From positions 87,280 to 151,279 of the forward strand of contig NZ_JAPNXM010000006.1 of assembly GCF_049472675.1 (NCBI RefSeq): 64,000 nt of DNA, in the 5' to 3' direction. Each line of letters begins with the position of its first letter. The stretch's first letter is position 1. This document shows positions 8,788 to 16,780 of the stretch, piece after piece. This DNA is from Deferribacter thermophilus (GTDB lineage Bacteria; Chrysiogenota; Deferribacteres; Deferribacterales; Deferribacteraceae). The notes below the pieces were generated by a model. It was not told the DNA's origin. It did no database searches and saw only the letters and a list, made by a program, of their open reading frames with translations. Position numbers and translations under genes: made by a program.

Positions 8788-10298
8788 TAAATGTTTTATT
8801 AAAAGATAAATTAGTAATCCCTTTTGATTTAAAAAAAATTAATAATATTATAATCTTAATTAGATTATTAATATTTTATTTTATTCTTATTTTGGTATAT
8901 TTTACCAATCAATTTAAGGTTTATCTTAACGAACTTATTGGATTGGCTCTATTTATTGCATTTATTAGCCTTATCATTTTCATTTTAAATTACACAATAA
9001 ACAACAAATATTTATTAATTTTTCAGTCTATCATAGATGTTATTATTGTATCTTATCTGATTTATAATACAAACTTTTTAGATAGCCCTTATATTATTTT
9101 CTTTGCGTTTATTATTGGTTATTTAGCGTTTGTTTTTGGATTTAAAATTGGTTTATTAGGATTAATTGAATTTATTTTATCAACATTGCTTATTTATTTA
9201 ATTTATTCTTTAAAAAGTAATATAAATTTTTCTTATTTATTAAATCAGTTCCAATATCTTTTTGCTTTTATAATAATTTATTTATTAACATCATACTTGC
9301 ATTATCAATATAGTAAGAGAGTTAGGGAATATGAAGAGTTACATGATATACATGAGGTAATAGTAAAAAATATCGGTATAGGGATTATTTTATTGGATGA
9401 ACAAAACAGAGTGGTTTCTTGTAATGATGCTGGCAAAAAGATTTTGTCATTAGATGATAAGATTATTGGTAAAAAATTGGATGATATTTTTGTAAATTTG
9501 GAGTTAGATGAAGATATTATAAGTTTTAATGATAAATTTATTGGATACAAGCTTCAGGATTTTAGAGATGAACATTATAATAGATTTGGTAAATTACTTA
9601 TATTTCAAGATGTTACTGAAAAAGAAAACTTAAAAATAGAGTTAGCTAAAAAACAAAAACTTGCTAATTTAGGCCAGTTTTCAGCAATCGTTGCTCATGA
9701 GATAAAAAATCCATTAGGAGCTATTAAAGGGAGTATACAGATTATCAAAAAACAGTTAACTGATAATAAGTTGCTTGATATTGTTGAGCGGGAAATAAAC
9801 AAGCTTGATATGATATTGAACAATTTGTTATATTTTGGTAAACCAGCTAAAAAGGAAAAAGAATTAATTTATGTAAATGACTTTATAGAAAATTTTATTT
9901 CATATTTTAAAATTAATGAAATATTTGATGAATTAAAATTTGTATTAAAATTAAATAACAATTTCAAATTGTTGATTACTGAATTGGAGCTTAGGCAAAT
10001 TTTTTGGAATTTGATTATGAATTCTTACGAAGTCAAATATGATGCTACAATTGTGATTGAGACCTTTAGAGATGAAAATTATAATTATCTTGTATATTAT
10101 GATAACGGTCCTGGTATAGATTTGTCTATAATTGATGATGTTTTAAAGCCTTTTTATACAACTAAAAGGACTGGGTCTGGGTTAGGATTATATATTATTA
10201 AAGAGATATGTGAAAATAATGATATTTTATTTAAATTATATTCGAACGATGAATTTAATGGATTTAAGATAGAATTTAAAATAACTAAAAATACATAA
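8784..10298 (+). CDS. PilS-like membrane sensor histidine kinase
   Basis: 504 residues. The first ~170 are strongly hydrophobic with about six membrane helices, the arrangement seen in PilS. A PAS-like domain (IVKNIGIGIILLDEQNRVV) comes next, then a HisKA domain with phospho-acceptor His305 in AHEIKNPLGAIKGS, and an HATPase_c domain with N-box (FWNLIMNS), DNGPGI and GSGLGLYIIKEI. Location directly after pilC, with an ATGA overlap, suggests control of pilus genes. No PilR/NtrC response regulator follows; the next gene is a convergent Rrf2 regulator. The PilS name is context-based, so no symbol is given. Confidence 0.85.
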   Translation: MINVLLKDKLVIPFDLKKINNIIILIRLLIFYFILILVYFTNQFKVYLNELIGLALFIAFISLIIFILNYTINNKYLLIFQSIIDVIIVSYLIYNTNFLDSPYIIFFAFIIGYLAFVFGFKIGLLGLIEFILSTLLIYLIYSLKSNINFSYLLNQFQYLFAFIIIYLLTSYLHYQYSKRVREYEELHDIHEVIVKNIGIGIILLDEQNRVVSCNDAGKKILSLDDKIIGKKLDDIFVNLELDEDIISFNDKFIGYKLQDFRDEHYNRFGKLLIFQDVTEKENLKIELAKKQKLANLGQFSAIVAHEIKNPLGAIKGSIQIIKKQLTDNKLLDIVEREINKLDMILNNLLYFGKPAKKEKELIYVNDFIENFISYFKINEIFDELKFVLKLNNNFKLLITELELRQIFWNLIMNSYEVKYDATIVIETFRDENYNYLVYYDNGPGIDLSIIDDVLKPFYTTKRTGSGLGLYIIKEICENNDILFKLYSNDEFNGFKIEFKITKNT

Positions 10299-10700
10299 TT
10301 AATTTTCTTTTATTAAATCAATTAAAGTATAATTTTTTAGTTCCTTTACAATAGAATTGTTTATCTTTGATAATGTAAAATTAATTTTGCAGTTATCAGA
10401 TCTATCACACAGATTTGGGTTATCTATACATTCATTTAAATATATATCACCATCAATTGCTGATACTATATCATATAGAGTAATTTCATCTGGAGATTTT
10501 GTGAGTTTGAAACCACCTTTTTTCCCTTTTGTAGAATCCAATAGTTTTTTTTTTGCTAAAGTTTGTAAAATTTTACCTAAAAAACTATCAGGTACACCAC
10601 AAAATTCAGAAAGTTCACTACGCATATATATCTTTTTTTCGTTCATTGCTAAAAATAACATTACTCTTAAGGCATAATCTGCTGCTTTTGTTAATTTCAT
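10299..10700 (-). CDS. Rrf2 family transcriptional regulator with probable Fe-S site
   Basis: 133 residues with the Rrf2 winged-helix start MKLTKAADYALRVMLFLA and the GKKGGFKL wing. Three cysteines (CIDNPNLC then DRSDNC) give a C-x6-C-x5-C arrangement like the cluster-binding loop of IscR/NsrR/RsrR, so an iron-sulfur or redox/NO sensor is likely. The loop spacing differs from the IscR form (C-x5-C-x5-C), so it is not simply IscR. No iscS/iscU genes are adjacent. AGAGG precedes the ATG and a strong promoter lies at 10723-10751. Its stop codon directly abuts the stop of the convergent PilS-like kinase gene with no spacer. Confidence 0.88.
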   Translation of the reverse strand: MKLTKAADYALRVMLFLAMNEKKIYMRSELSEFCGVPDSFLGKILQTLAKKKLLDSTKGKKGGFKLTKSPDEITLYDIVSAIDGDIYLNECIDNPNLCDRSDNCKINFTLSKINNSIVKELKNYTLIDLIKEN

Positions 10701-10722
10701 AAATAACCTCTTTTTTAGGATT

Positions 10723-10751
10723 AAAATACTCTTTTTGTCTTAATTTGTCAA
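10723..10751 (-). promoter_or_regulatory. sigma70-type promoter of the Rrf2 gene
   Basis: Read on the minus strand, TTGACA (10751-10746) and TATTTT (10728-10723) are separated by exactly 17 bases, about 22 bases upstream of the Rrf2 ATG. The spacer holds GACAAATTAAGACAAA, a short direct repeat that could be an autoregulatory site. Seen in sequence; activity is inferred. Confidence 0.6.
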
Positions 10752-10776
10752 ATTCTTTTTATTCTAAACTAATTGG

Positions 10777-10805
10777 TTGAAAAAACATCTAAAAGTGGAT
10801 AGTAT
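10777..10805 (+). promoter_or_regulatory. sigma70-type promoter of the lipoprotein gene
   Basis: TTGAAA (10777-10782) and TAGTAT (10800-10805) are spaced by 17 bases, giving a transcript that starts near 10812 and leads into the lipoprotein gene at 10876. Just after it lies the inverted repeat TATCAA-N11-TTGATA (10816-10838), placed where a repressor could block transcription. The divergent Rrf2 promoter is about 26 bases away, so the Rrf2 protein might control both; this is inference. Confidence 0.5.
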
Positions 10806-10875
10806 ATTATTATATTATCAAGGTTCACAATATTGATAGTAATAGTTAAATTTTTAAAATAAATTGGAGGTACTA

Positions 10876-11274
10876 ATGAAAAAAACAATAGTAATTTTAT
10901 CTATTTATCTTATTTCTTTGTTTCTGACTGGTTGTGTAGCTCCTGTAATAGTGGCTGCTGGTGCTGGTGCAGGTGCAGCTTATAGTTTGACTGCAGATTC
11001 TGTGTCAGATAACTTTCCAATATCCAAAGAAAGAGCTGTTGAAGTTTTTTCTCAGATACTAAAAAATGAAAATGGAAAAATTATAATTGTTTCCATATCA
11101 GAAGGAAAAATTGATGGTGAGATTGGGAAGAAAAAAGTTTATTTTAGAGCTAAGCCGCTTACAGCTAATGCTACAAAAGTTGTTATAAAAGTAAGAAAGG
11201 GGTATAATTTATTACCTGATAAAGAGTCAGCTGTTGAGTTGTATAAAAAGTTTGTGAAGGTTATAAATGGTTAG
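10876..11274 (+). CDS. small lipoprotein, DUF3568-like
   Basis: 132 residues. A lipoprotein signal peptide is clear: Lys-rich start, hydrophobic core and lipobox LTGC, with the acylated Cys followed by VAPV. After it comes a Gly/Ala-rich stretch (AAGAGAGAAYSL), then a small domain resembling DUF3568 envelope lipoproteins of Deltaproteobacteria. The start is ATG 10876 with GGAGG at 10866-10870; an in-frame TTG upstream at 10864 overlaps that ribosome site and is not used. Function is unknown. It overlaps the next gene by eight bases. Confidence 0.75.
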   Translation: MKKTIVILSIYLISLFLTGCVAPVIVAAGAGAGAAYSLTADSVSDNFPISKERAVEVFSQILKNENGKIIIVSISEGKIDGEIGKKKVYFRAKPLTANATKVVIKVRKGYNLLPDKESAVELYKKFVKVING

Positions 11275-11716
11275 AAATGCTAAAATGCAGGATGCTAAAG
11301 CTATACAACAGCTTGTTAATAGTTATGCAAAAGATGGTTTGATGCTGACTTTAAGTATAAACGAAATATATGAAAATATTTTAAAATTTTTAGTTTACGA
11401 GGAAGAGGATAGAGTAATTGGTTGTTGTGCATTATATCCATCTTGGGAAGATTTAGCTGAAATCCGTTCTTTAGCAGTTGAGAAAAATGTACATAAGAGG
11501 GGGATTGGTAGACTCTTAGTTGAAAAATGTATTGAAAAGGCCCGTGAAATTGGTATTAAAAAGGTTTTTGCACTTACTTATCAAGTGGAATTTTTTAAAA
11601 AGTTAGGTTTTGAAGTAGTTGATAAAAATGATTTACCTAAAAAAATTTGGTCTGACTGTTTAAAATGCTGCAAGTTTCCTGATTGCGATGAATTTGCAAT
11701 GATTAAGGAGATCTAA
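11267..11716 (+). CDS. GNAT N-acetyltransferase, short ArgA type
   Basis: 149 residues, a single GNAT domain with the acetyl-CoA loop VHKRGIGRLLVEKCIEKA. The ends match the short class of N-acetylglutamate synthases: IRSLAVEKN in the middle and KIWSDCLKCCKFPDCDEFAM at the C-terminus, with a Cys-rich CLKCCKFPDC segment. These catalyse the first step of arginine synthesis, forming N-acetylglutamate. No other arg genes are nearby, so the assignment depends on family resemblance alone. It follows the lipoprotein gene with an overlap and is immediately followed by pmbA. Confidence 0.72.
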   Translation: MVRNAKMQDAKAIQQLVNSYAKDGLMLTLSINEIYENILKFLVYEEEDRVIGCCALYPSWEDLAEIRSLAVEKNVHKRGIGRLLVEKCIEKAREIGIKKVFALTYQVEFFKKLGFEVVDKNDLPKKIWSDCLKCCKFPDCDEFAMIKEI

Positions 11717-13036
11717 ATGGACTATTTGACTATTATTGAAGAAGGGCTTAAAGTTTATGATGATATTCAACTGTTAATTGTTGAAAATGAGACAAAAAAG
11801 GTGACTGTAAAACATGGTGAAATTGAAGATTTTTTAACATCTATTAATAAAGACCATTTTATAAGAATTATCAAAGATGGTAAACATTATTCTTTTAGAG
11901 TATCTGGTGGTGATTTGAAAGAGATAAAAAAGGTTTTAAATGAAGTAAAAGATATTTTTTTATATTTGACTAATGAAAATTATGAGTTAAACAGGAATTA
12001 TTCTAAGTATGATAAGGAATTATATTTAAAAGATAATTTTTATTACAAAATGAATAATAGTCAACTTGTTAATACTGCCTTAGAGATTGAGGCTAGTGCA
12101 CTAAATTATAGTAAATATGTAAAAAATGTAAGGTATACAAATTTTACTGCTACTTTGGAGAAGAAATATTTACTCTTTTCTGATGGTGAAGTTTTAACTG
12201 AAGAAAGCACGAATTTTAGTGGCTCAACCTATGTAGTCGCTGAGAAAGATGGTGATTCGCAAAGTGGTTATGATTTTTCATCCTCTGTTTATTTTGATGA
12301 TTTTGAATATAATTTAATAGGACAAAGAGCAGCTATAGAAGCGGTAAGTTTATTAGGGGGTAAAAAACTAAAAAGTGGTAAATATTATATAGTTTTTAAA
12401 AATACTATTATGGCAGAATTTTTAGAATTAATAGAATATCTTGTGAATGCAGAAAATATTTTGAAAAATAAAAGTTTGATGAAAGACATGTTGGGAAAAG
12501 AAGTTGCGTCTAAAAACTTATCAATTGTAGATAATTCTAAAATTGAAAGAGGGGTGGGTAGTTATTGTTTTGATGATGAAGGTGTTGTTGGAGGAAGAAC
12601 TGAAATTATTAAAAATGGTATTTTAAAAGGGATTTTACATAATAATTTTACATCAAAAAAATTAAATCAAAAAAATACTGGTAATGCATCCATAACAGGA
12701 AGTGTGAAAGTTGATATTTCAGCTTCGAATTTGATACTTAGTGGTGAACAAATTGTTAATTTTGATGTTTTGAAAGATTACAATGATGTGTTATTAGTTA
12801 CTGATGTTATGGGGATGCATATGGCTGATCCTATTAGTGGAGATTTTTCAATAGGTATAAGTGGAATTTATTTTAAGAATGGTGAAGAAGTTACACCGTT
12901 TAATGAAATGGTATTAACAGGTAATATAACGGATTTGCTTAAAAATGTTATTGCGGTTTTTGATGATACGAGGGATTTTGGTGGGGTAATAACACCATCT
13001 ATCATGTTTGATAAATTTATGGTTAGTGGTTCTTAA
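11717..13036 (+). CDS. pmbA: PmbA/TldE, partner of TldD
   Basis: 439 residues, matching TldE/PmbA length. Characteristic marks are the N-terminal VKHGEIEDF region, ERGVGSYCFDDEGV, the IIKNGILKGILHNNFTSKK block, NTGNASI, and the C-terminal VTPFNEMVLTGNI segment. TldE lacks the HExxxH zinc site and forms the heterodimer with TldD, whose C-terminus is at 1-510. The split of the two genes by about 11 kb in the same orientation is mildly unusual. It is followed three bases later by the prfB region, so it likely shares its transcript. Confidence 0.9.
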   Translation: MDYLTIIEEGLKVYDDIQLLIVENETKKVTVKHGEIEDFLTSINKDHFIRIIKDGKHYSFRVSGGDLKEIKKVLNEVKDIFLYLTNENYELNRNYSKYDKELYLKDNFYYKMNNSQLVNTALEIEASALNYSKYVKNVRYTNFTATLEKKYLLFSDGEVLTEESTNFSGSTYVVAEKDGDSQSGYDFSSSVYFDDFEYNLIGQRAAIEAVSLLGGKKLKSGKYYIVFKNTIMAEFLELIEYLVNAENILKNKSLMKDMLGKEVASKNLSIVDNSKIERGVGSYCFDDEGVVGGRTEIIKNGILKGILHNNFTSKKLNQKNTGNASITGSVKVDISASNLILSGEQIVNFDVLKDYNDVLLVTDVMGMHMADPISGDFSIGISGIYFKNGEEVTPFNEMVLTGNITDLLKNVIAVFDDTRDFGGVITPSIMFDKFMVSGS

Positions 13037-13045
13037 GGGGTGAGT

Positions 13046-14167
13046 ATGTTGATTGAAGAGTTATATGATACTTTGGACGAAATAGATAACAATATTAATT
13101 CATTTAAGCAGATTGTTAATGAAGAAGAATTATTAAAAAAAATTGAAGAAGTGGACAAAAAATCTTTAGAAGATCCTAATTTTTGGAATAAAAAAGAATC
13201 AAAGCATTTACTCAAAGAGCAAGCTTCTTTAAAAAAATTCTTAGATGAGTGGAAAGAATTATTAAATATTAGAGAAGATATTGATGTATTGATTGAGCTA
13301 TATAAAGAAGGTTCTGAAGAAGTAAAAGATGACATTGTTTCAAGTATTGATGAATTAAAGAAAAAGGTTACAGATTTTGAGCTGAAGTTAATATTAAATG
13401 GTGAACATGATATTAATAATGCAATAGTTACAATACATGCTGGAGCAGGTGGGACTGAGGCTTGTGATTGGGTATCAATGCTTTTTAGAATGTATACAAG
13501 ATGGGTAGAGAGAAAAAAATATAAATACGAGATACTTGATATGTTGCCTGGGGATGAAGCAGGAATTAAGTCAATTACTTTTAATGTTATTGGGGATTAT
13601 AGCTATGGTTATTTAAAGGGTGAGTCTGGTGTTCATAGATTGGTTAGAATTTCCCCTTTTGATGCGAATAATAGAAGACATACTTCTTTTGCTTCTGTTT
13701 TTGTTTTACCTGAAATTGATGATGATATTGAAATAGAGATAAATGAATCTGACCTAAAGATAGAAACATTTAGAGCAAGTGGTGCTGGTGGTCAGCATGT
13801 AAATACTACAGATTCTGCAGTAAGAATAACTCATTTACCAACGGGCATAGTTGTAACATGTCAAAATGAAAGAAGTCAGCATAAGAATAAAGCACATGCG
13901 ATGAAAATATTAAAAGCTAAGCTTTATGAGTATGAGCTTGAAAAGAGAAATAAGGAAAAAGAGAAGTTAGAAAGCAGTAAAACTGAGATTGGTTGGGGTA
14001 ATCAAATTAGATCTTATGTTATGCACCCTTATAAGATGGTAAAAGATCTTAGGACTAGATATGAGGCTGGCAATGTTGATGCTGTGATGGATGGTGATAT
14101 CGATGATTTTATAAAATCTTATCTATTTATGGAGGCTGGCATCAATAAAAATGCTGACCAAAATTAA
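13046..14167 (+). CDS. prfB: peptide chain release factor 2
   Basis: 373 residues. RF2 recognises UGA and UAA stops. The stop-codon recognition tripeptide SPF is in VRISPFDANNRR, and the peptidyl-tRNA hydrolysis motif GGQ is in SGAGGQHVNTTDS. The N-terminal helical domain is complete and read in one frame: there is no in-frame UGA near codon 25 and no CUUUGA slippery site, so the programmed frameshift found in many prfB genes is absent. The start is taken at ATG 13046 with AAGGGG five bases upstream rather than the GTG at 13040. It overlaps alr by 17 bases. Confidence 0.95.
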   Translation: MLIEELYDTLDEIDNNINSFKQIVNEEELLKKIEEVDKKSLEDPNFWNKKESKHLLKEQASLKKFLDEWKELLNIREDIDVLIELYKEGSEEVKDDIVSSIDELKKKVTDFELKLILNGEHDINNAIVTIHAGAGGTEACDWVSMLFRMYTRWVERKKYKYEILDMLPGDEAGIKSITFNVIGDYSYGYLKGESGVHRLVRISPFDANNRRHTSFASVFVLPEIDDDIEIEINESDLKIETFRASGAGGQHVNTTDSAVRITHLPTGIVVTCQNERSQHKNKAHAMKILKAKLYEYELEKRNKEKEKLESSKTEIGWGNQIRSYVMHPYKMVKDLRTRYEAGNVDAVMDGDIDDFIKSYLFMEAGINKNADQN

Positions 14168-15242
14168 GACATTAAGACCTACTTATGCAGAAATAAATCT
14201 TGCTAATTATAAGCATAATATAGAGATTGCTAAGTCTCTTTCTAAATCAAAAATTATAGCTATAGTTAAAGCAGATGCTTATGGTCATGGTGCTATAAGA
14301 TTGTCAAAACATGCTTATGAACAGTGCGGTATAAAAGATTTTGGTGTAGCAACAATAGAAGAGGGTGTAAGTTTAAGACAAAATTTACCTTTTGAGGCAA
14401 GGATAATTACTCTCGGTTATATTGATGAACATCACTTTGATGAGTTGATACAATATAAAATTACACCAACAATTTTTGATGAAAATATAATGTCAAAATT
14501 AGATAAATTTGCAAAGAAACACAATGTAGTTTTGGATGTTGTTTTAAAAATTGATACTGGGATGAACAGGTTGGGGTTTGATATTCACACAAATTATTAT
14601 GAGCTAGTCAAAAATTATACAAATTTAAGAATTGTATTGGTAATGACACATTTATCATCTTCCGATACTGATTTAGAATATACAAAATGGCAAATAAATC
14701 GATTTGATGGATATCTTAAGAAATATAATATTAATGCAGAAACATCAGTGTTTAACTCATCTGCAATATGTTTTTATTCAAATAAATACACTTATACAAG
14801 GCCTGGTATTATGAGTTATGGCTATGTTTACCCAGAAAACAGATTTGGTTTAAAGCCAGTAATGAGTATTTTTTCAAAAATTATACATATAAAGAAATTA
14901 AAAAAAGGTGATAAAATAAGTTATAACCAGACTTATACTGCAAAGAAGGATATGAAAATCGGAGTAATTCCAATAGGTTATGCAGATGGATATTTTAGAA
15001 ATTTAAGCAATAAGGGTATAATGTTTATAAATGGAAAACCTTGTAATGTAGTAGGTACAGTTTGTATGGATATGACAATGATAGATATAACTCATCTCAA
15101 TGATTCAGATTTAGATAGTGAAGTTGAGATATTAGGTAAAAATATTGATGCAGAACAGATAGCTAAAATGTGTGGTACAATAAGTTATGAAATATTATGT
15201 GCTGTTTCAGATAGAATTCCAAGGGTTTATATAAATGATTAA
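14151..15242 (+). CDS. alr: alanine racemase
   Basis: 363 residues, standard for Alr, the PLP enzyme that makes D-alanine for peptidoglycan. The PLP lysine is Lys40 in IVKADAYGHGA, and the MNRLGFD, RPGIMSYGY and GYADGYFR blocks match the fold; the catalytic Tyr lies in the KGDKISYNQTY region. The start ATG 14151 is inside prfB, after GGAGG within that gene. The next gene starts eight bases before its stop, so prfB-alr-mlaE-mlaF-mlaD form one translation-coupled cluster linking translation and envelope functions. Confidence 0.93.
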   Translation: MLTKIKTLRPTYAEINLANYKHNIEIAKSLSKSKIIAIVKADAYGHGAIRLSKHAYEQCGIKDFGVATIEEGVSLRQNLPFEARIITLGYIDEHHFDELIQYKITPTIFDENIMSKLDKFAKKHNVVLDVVLKIDTGMNRLGFDIHTNYYELVKNYTNLRIVLVMTHLSSSDTDLEYTKWQINRFDGYLKKYNINAETSVFNSSAICFYSNKYTYTRPGIMSYGYVYPENRFGLKPVMSIFSKIIHIKKLKKGDKISYNQTYTAKKDMKIGVIPIGYADGYFRNLSNKGIMFINGKPCNVVGTVCMDMTMIDITHLNDSDLDSEVEILGKNIDAEQIAKMCGTISYEILCAVSDRIPRVYIND

Positions 15243-16005
15243 ATTCTTTGAAATTGTTGGTGCACCTATTTTAAATTTTATCTATGGCTCTGGTAGAATT
15301 TTTCTTTTTTTCATAGATTTTTTTAGATGGGTATTTGTACCCCCTTATCGGTTAAAGCTTTTGTTTAAGCAGATAGAATTTATTGGAATCAATTCGCTTT
15401 CTGTTATCATTTTGACTGGGACTTTTACAGGGATGGTTTTTGCTTTTCAAAGTTACATTGGTTTTCACCGTTTTGGTGCTGAATATATGGTGGGAACTGT
15501 TGTGGGATTAGGTATGGCAAGAGAGCTTGGACCTGTTTTAAGCTCCATTATGGTCGCTGCTAGAGCAGGTTCTGCAATAGCAGCAGAAATTGGAACTATG
15601 AGGGTTACAGAGCAGATAGATGCTTTGTATGCTTTAGCTGTTGAGCCAGTACAATATTTAGTGGTTCCTAGGATGCTGGCTGGTGTTATTGTTATGCCTA
15701 TTTTAAATATAATTGCAGTATTTTGTGGTGTTGTTGGAGGCTATTTTGTTGGTGTCGAGATTTTAGGCATCAATAAAACATTATATCTAGAATATATGTA
15801 TCGTTATGTAGACTTTGAAGATATATATAATGGACTTATTAAAGCAACTGTTTTTGGTCTTATACTAACTTTAGTTGGTTGTTATAAAGGGTTTTATACC
15901 ACTGGTGGAGCTGAAGGTGTGGGTAAGGCTACGACTGAATCTGTGGTGTTATCTTCAGTATTAATTTTAGTGTTTGATTATATACTTACTGCATTTATGT
16001 TTTGA
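15235..16005 (+). CDS. mlaE: MlaE-type ABC permease (phospholipid transport)
   Basis: 256 residues with about five to six membrane helices. Family marks include LTGTFTGMVFAFQSY, GMARELGPVLSSIMVAARAGSA and EIGTMRVTEQIDAL, all hallmark segments of the MlaE/YrbE permease that, with MlaF and MlaD, moves phospholipids between inner and outer membranes. It sits directly before genes for the ATPase and the MCE protein, in the usual order. MlaB and MlaC are not seen in the window. Confidence 0.93.
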   Translation: MIKFFEIVGAPILNFIYGSGRIFLFFIDFFRWVFVPPYRLKLLFKQIEFIGINSLSVIILTGTFTGMVFAFQSYIGFHRFGAEYMVGTVVGLGMARELGPVLSSIMVAARAGSAIAAEIGTMRVTEQIDALYALAVEPVQYLVVPRMLAGVIVMPILNIIAVFCGVVGGYFVGVEILGINKTLYLEYMYRYVDFEDIYNGLIKATVFGLILTLVGCYKGFYTTGGAEGVGKATTESVVLSSVLILVFDYILTAFMF

Positions 16006-16012
16006 GGTGCTA

Positions 16013-16768
16013 ATGGAAGCTGCTATCGAAATAATAGATTTACATAAGAGCTTTGGAGAATACAAAGTTCATAAAGGTGTAAATCTTAAAATTGCTAAAA
16101 ATGCTATTACATACATAATTGGTCCCTCAGGTACTGGTAAGAGTGTGCTTTTAAAGCAGATGATGGGGTTGTTAAAACCTGACAGAGGTAAAGTGATAGT
16201 TTTAGGACAAGATTTATCAACTTTAAATAAAAAAGAACTTTTAAATGTTAGGAAAAAATTTGGGATGCTTTTTCAAAATGCTGCTCTTTTTGATTCTATG
16301 AATGTTTATGAAAATGTGGCATTTCCATTAAGAGAACACACTAAATTAAAAGAGAAAGAGATAAGAGAAATTGTGTTAGAAAAATTACGACTTGTTGGAC
16401 TTACAAATGTGGAATATAAAATGCCTTCAGAATTATCTGGTGGTATGAGAAAAAGGGTGGGGTTGGCAAGAGCAATTGCCCTTGAGCCAGATATTATACT
16501 TTATGATGAGCCTACTACAGGGCTTGATCCTATTATGACAGATGTAGTGGACAATCTTATTTATGAAACCCAAAAGAAGCTAAATATCACATCTGTTGTT
16601 ATTTCTCACGATATTGAGTCCACTTTTAAAATTGCTGATTATATTGCAATGATTTATGATGGCAAGATTGTAATGTATGGAACACCAGAAGAGTTTAAAA
16701 AGACAGATAACCCTTATGTGAGGCAATTTTTAAGTGGGTCTAAAGATGGTCCTATAAAAATAGGTTGA
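16013..16768 (+). CDS. mlaF: MlaF-type ABC ATPase (phospholipid transport)
   Basis: 251 residues. Complete ABC ATPase: Walker A GPSGTGKSV, Q-loop GMLFQNAALFDS, signature LSGGMRKRVGLARA and Walker B IILYDEPTTGLDP, followed by the switch His in VISHD. The GGMRKRVGLARA variant is typical of the MlaF/Ttg2A group. The frame is open upstream to 15974, but GAGGTG before ATG 16013 marks the likely start, seven bases after the mlaE stop. It energises the MlaE-MlaD complex. Confidence 0.93.
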   Translation: MEAAIEIIDLHKSFGEYKVHKGVNLKIAKNAITYIIGPSGTGKSVLLKQMMGLLKPDRGKVIVLGQDLSTLNKKELLNVRKKFGMLFQNAALFDSMNVYENVAFPLREHTKLKEKEIREIVLEKLRLVGLTNVEYKMPSELSGGMRKRVGLARAIALEPDIILYDEPTTGLDPIMTDVVDNLIYETQKKLNITSVVISHDIESTFKIADYIAMIYDGKIVMYGTPEEFKKTDNPYVRQFLSGSKDGPIKIG

Positions 16769-16780
16769 TGGGGGATATAA

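Noticed and set aside
10357..10677. A plus-strand frame of 106 codons across the Rrf2 gene
   Set aside because: Complement of a well-supported Rrf2 gene; no ribosome site and no recognisable protein.
13040..13130. A prfB +1 frameshift site near codon 25
   Set aside because: The region reads continuously in one frame with no in-frame UGA.
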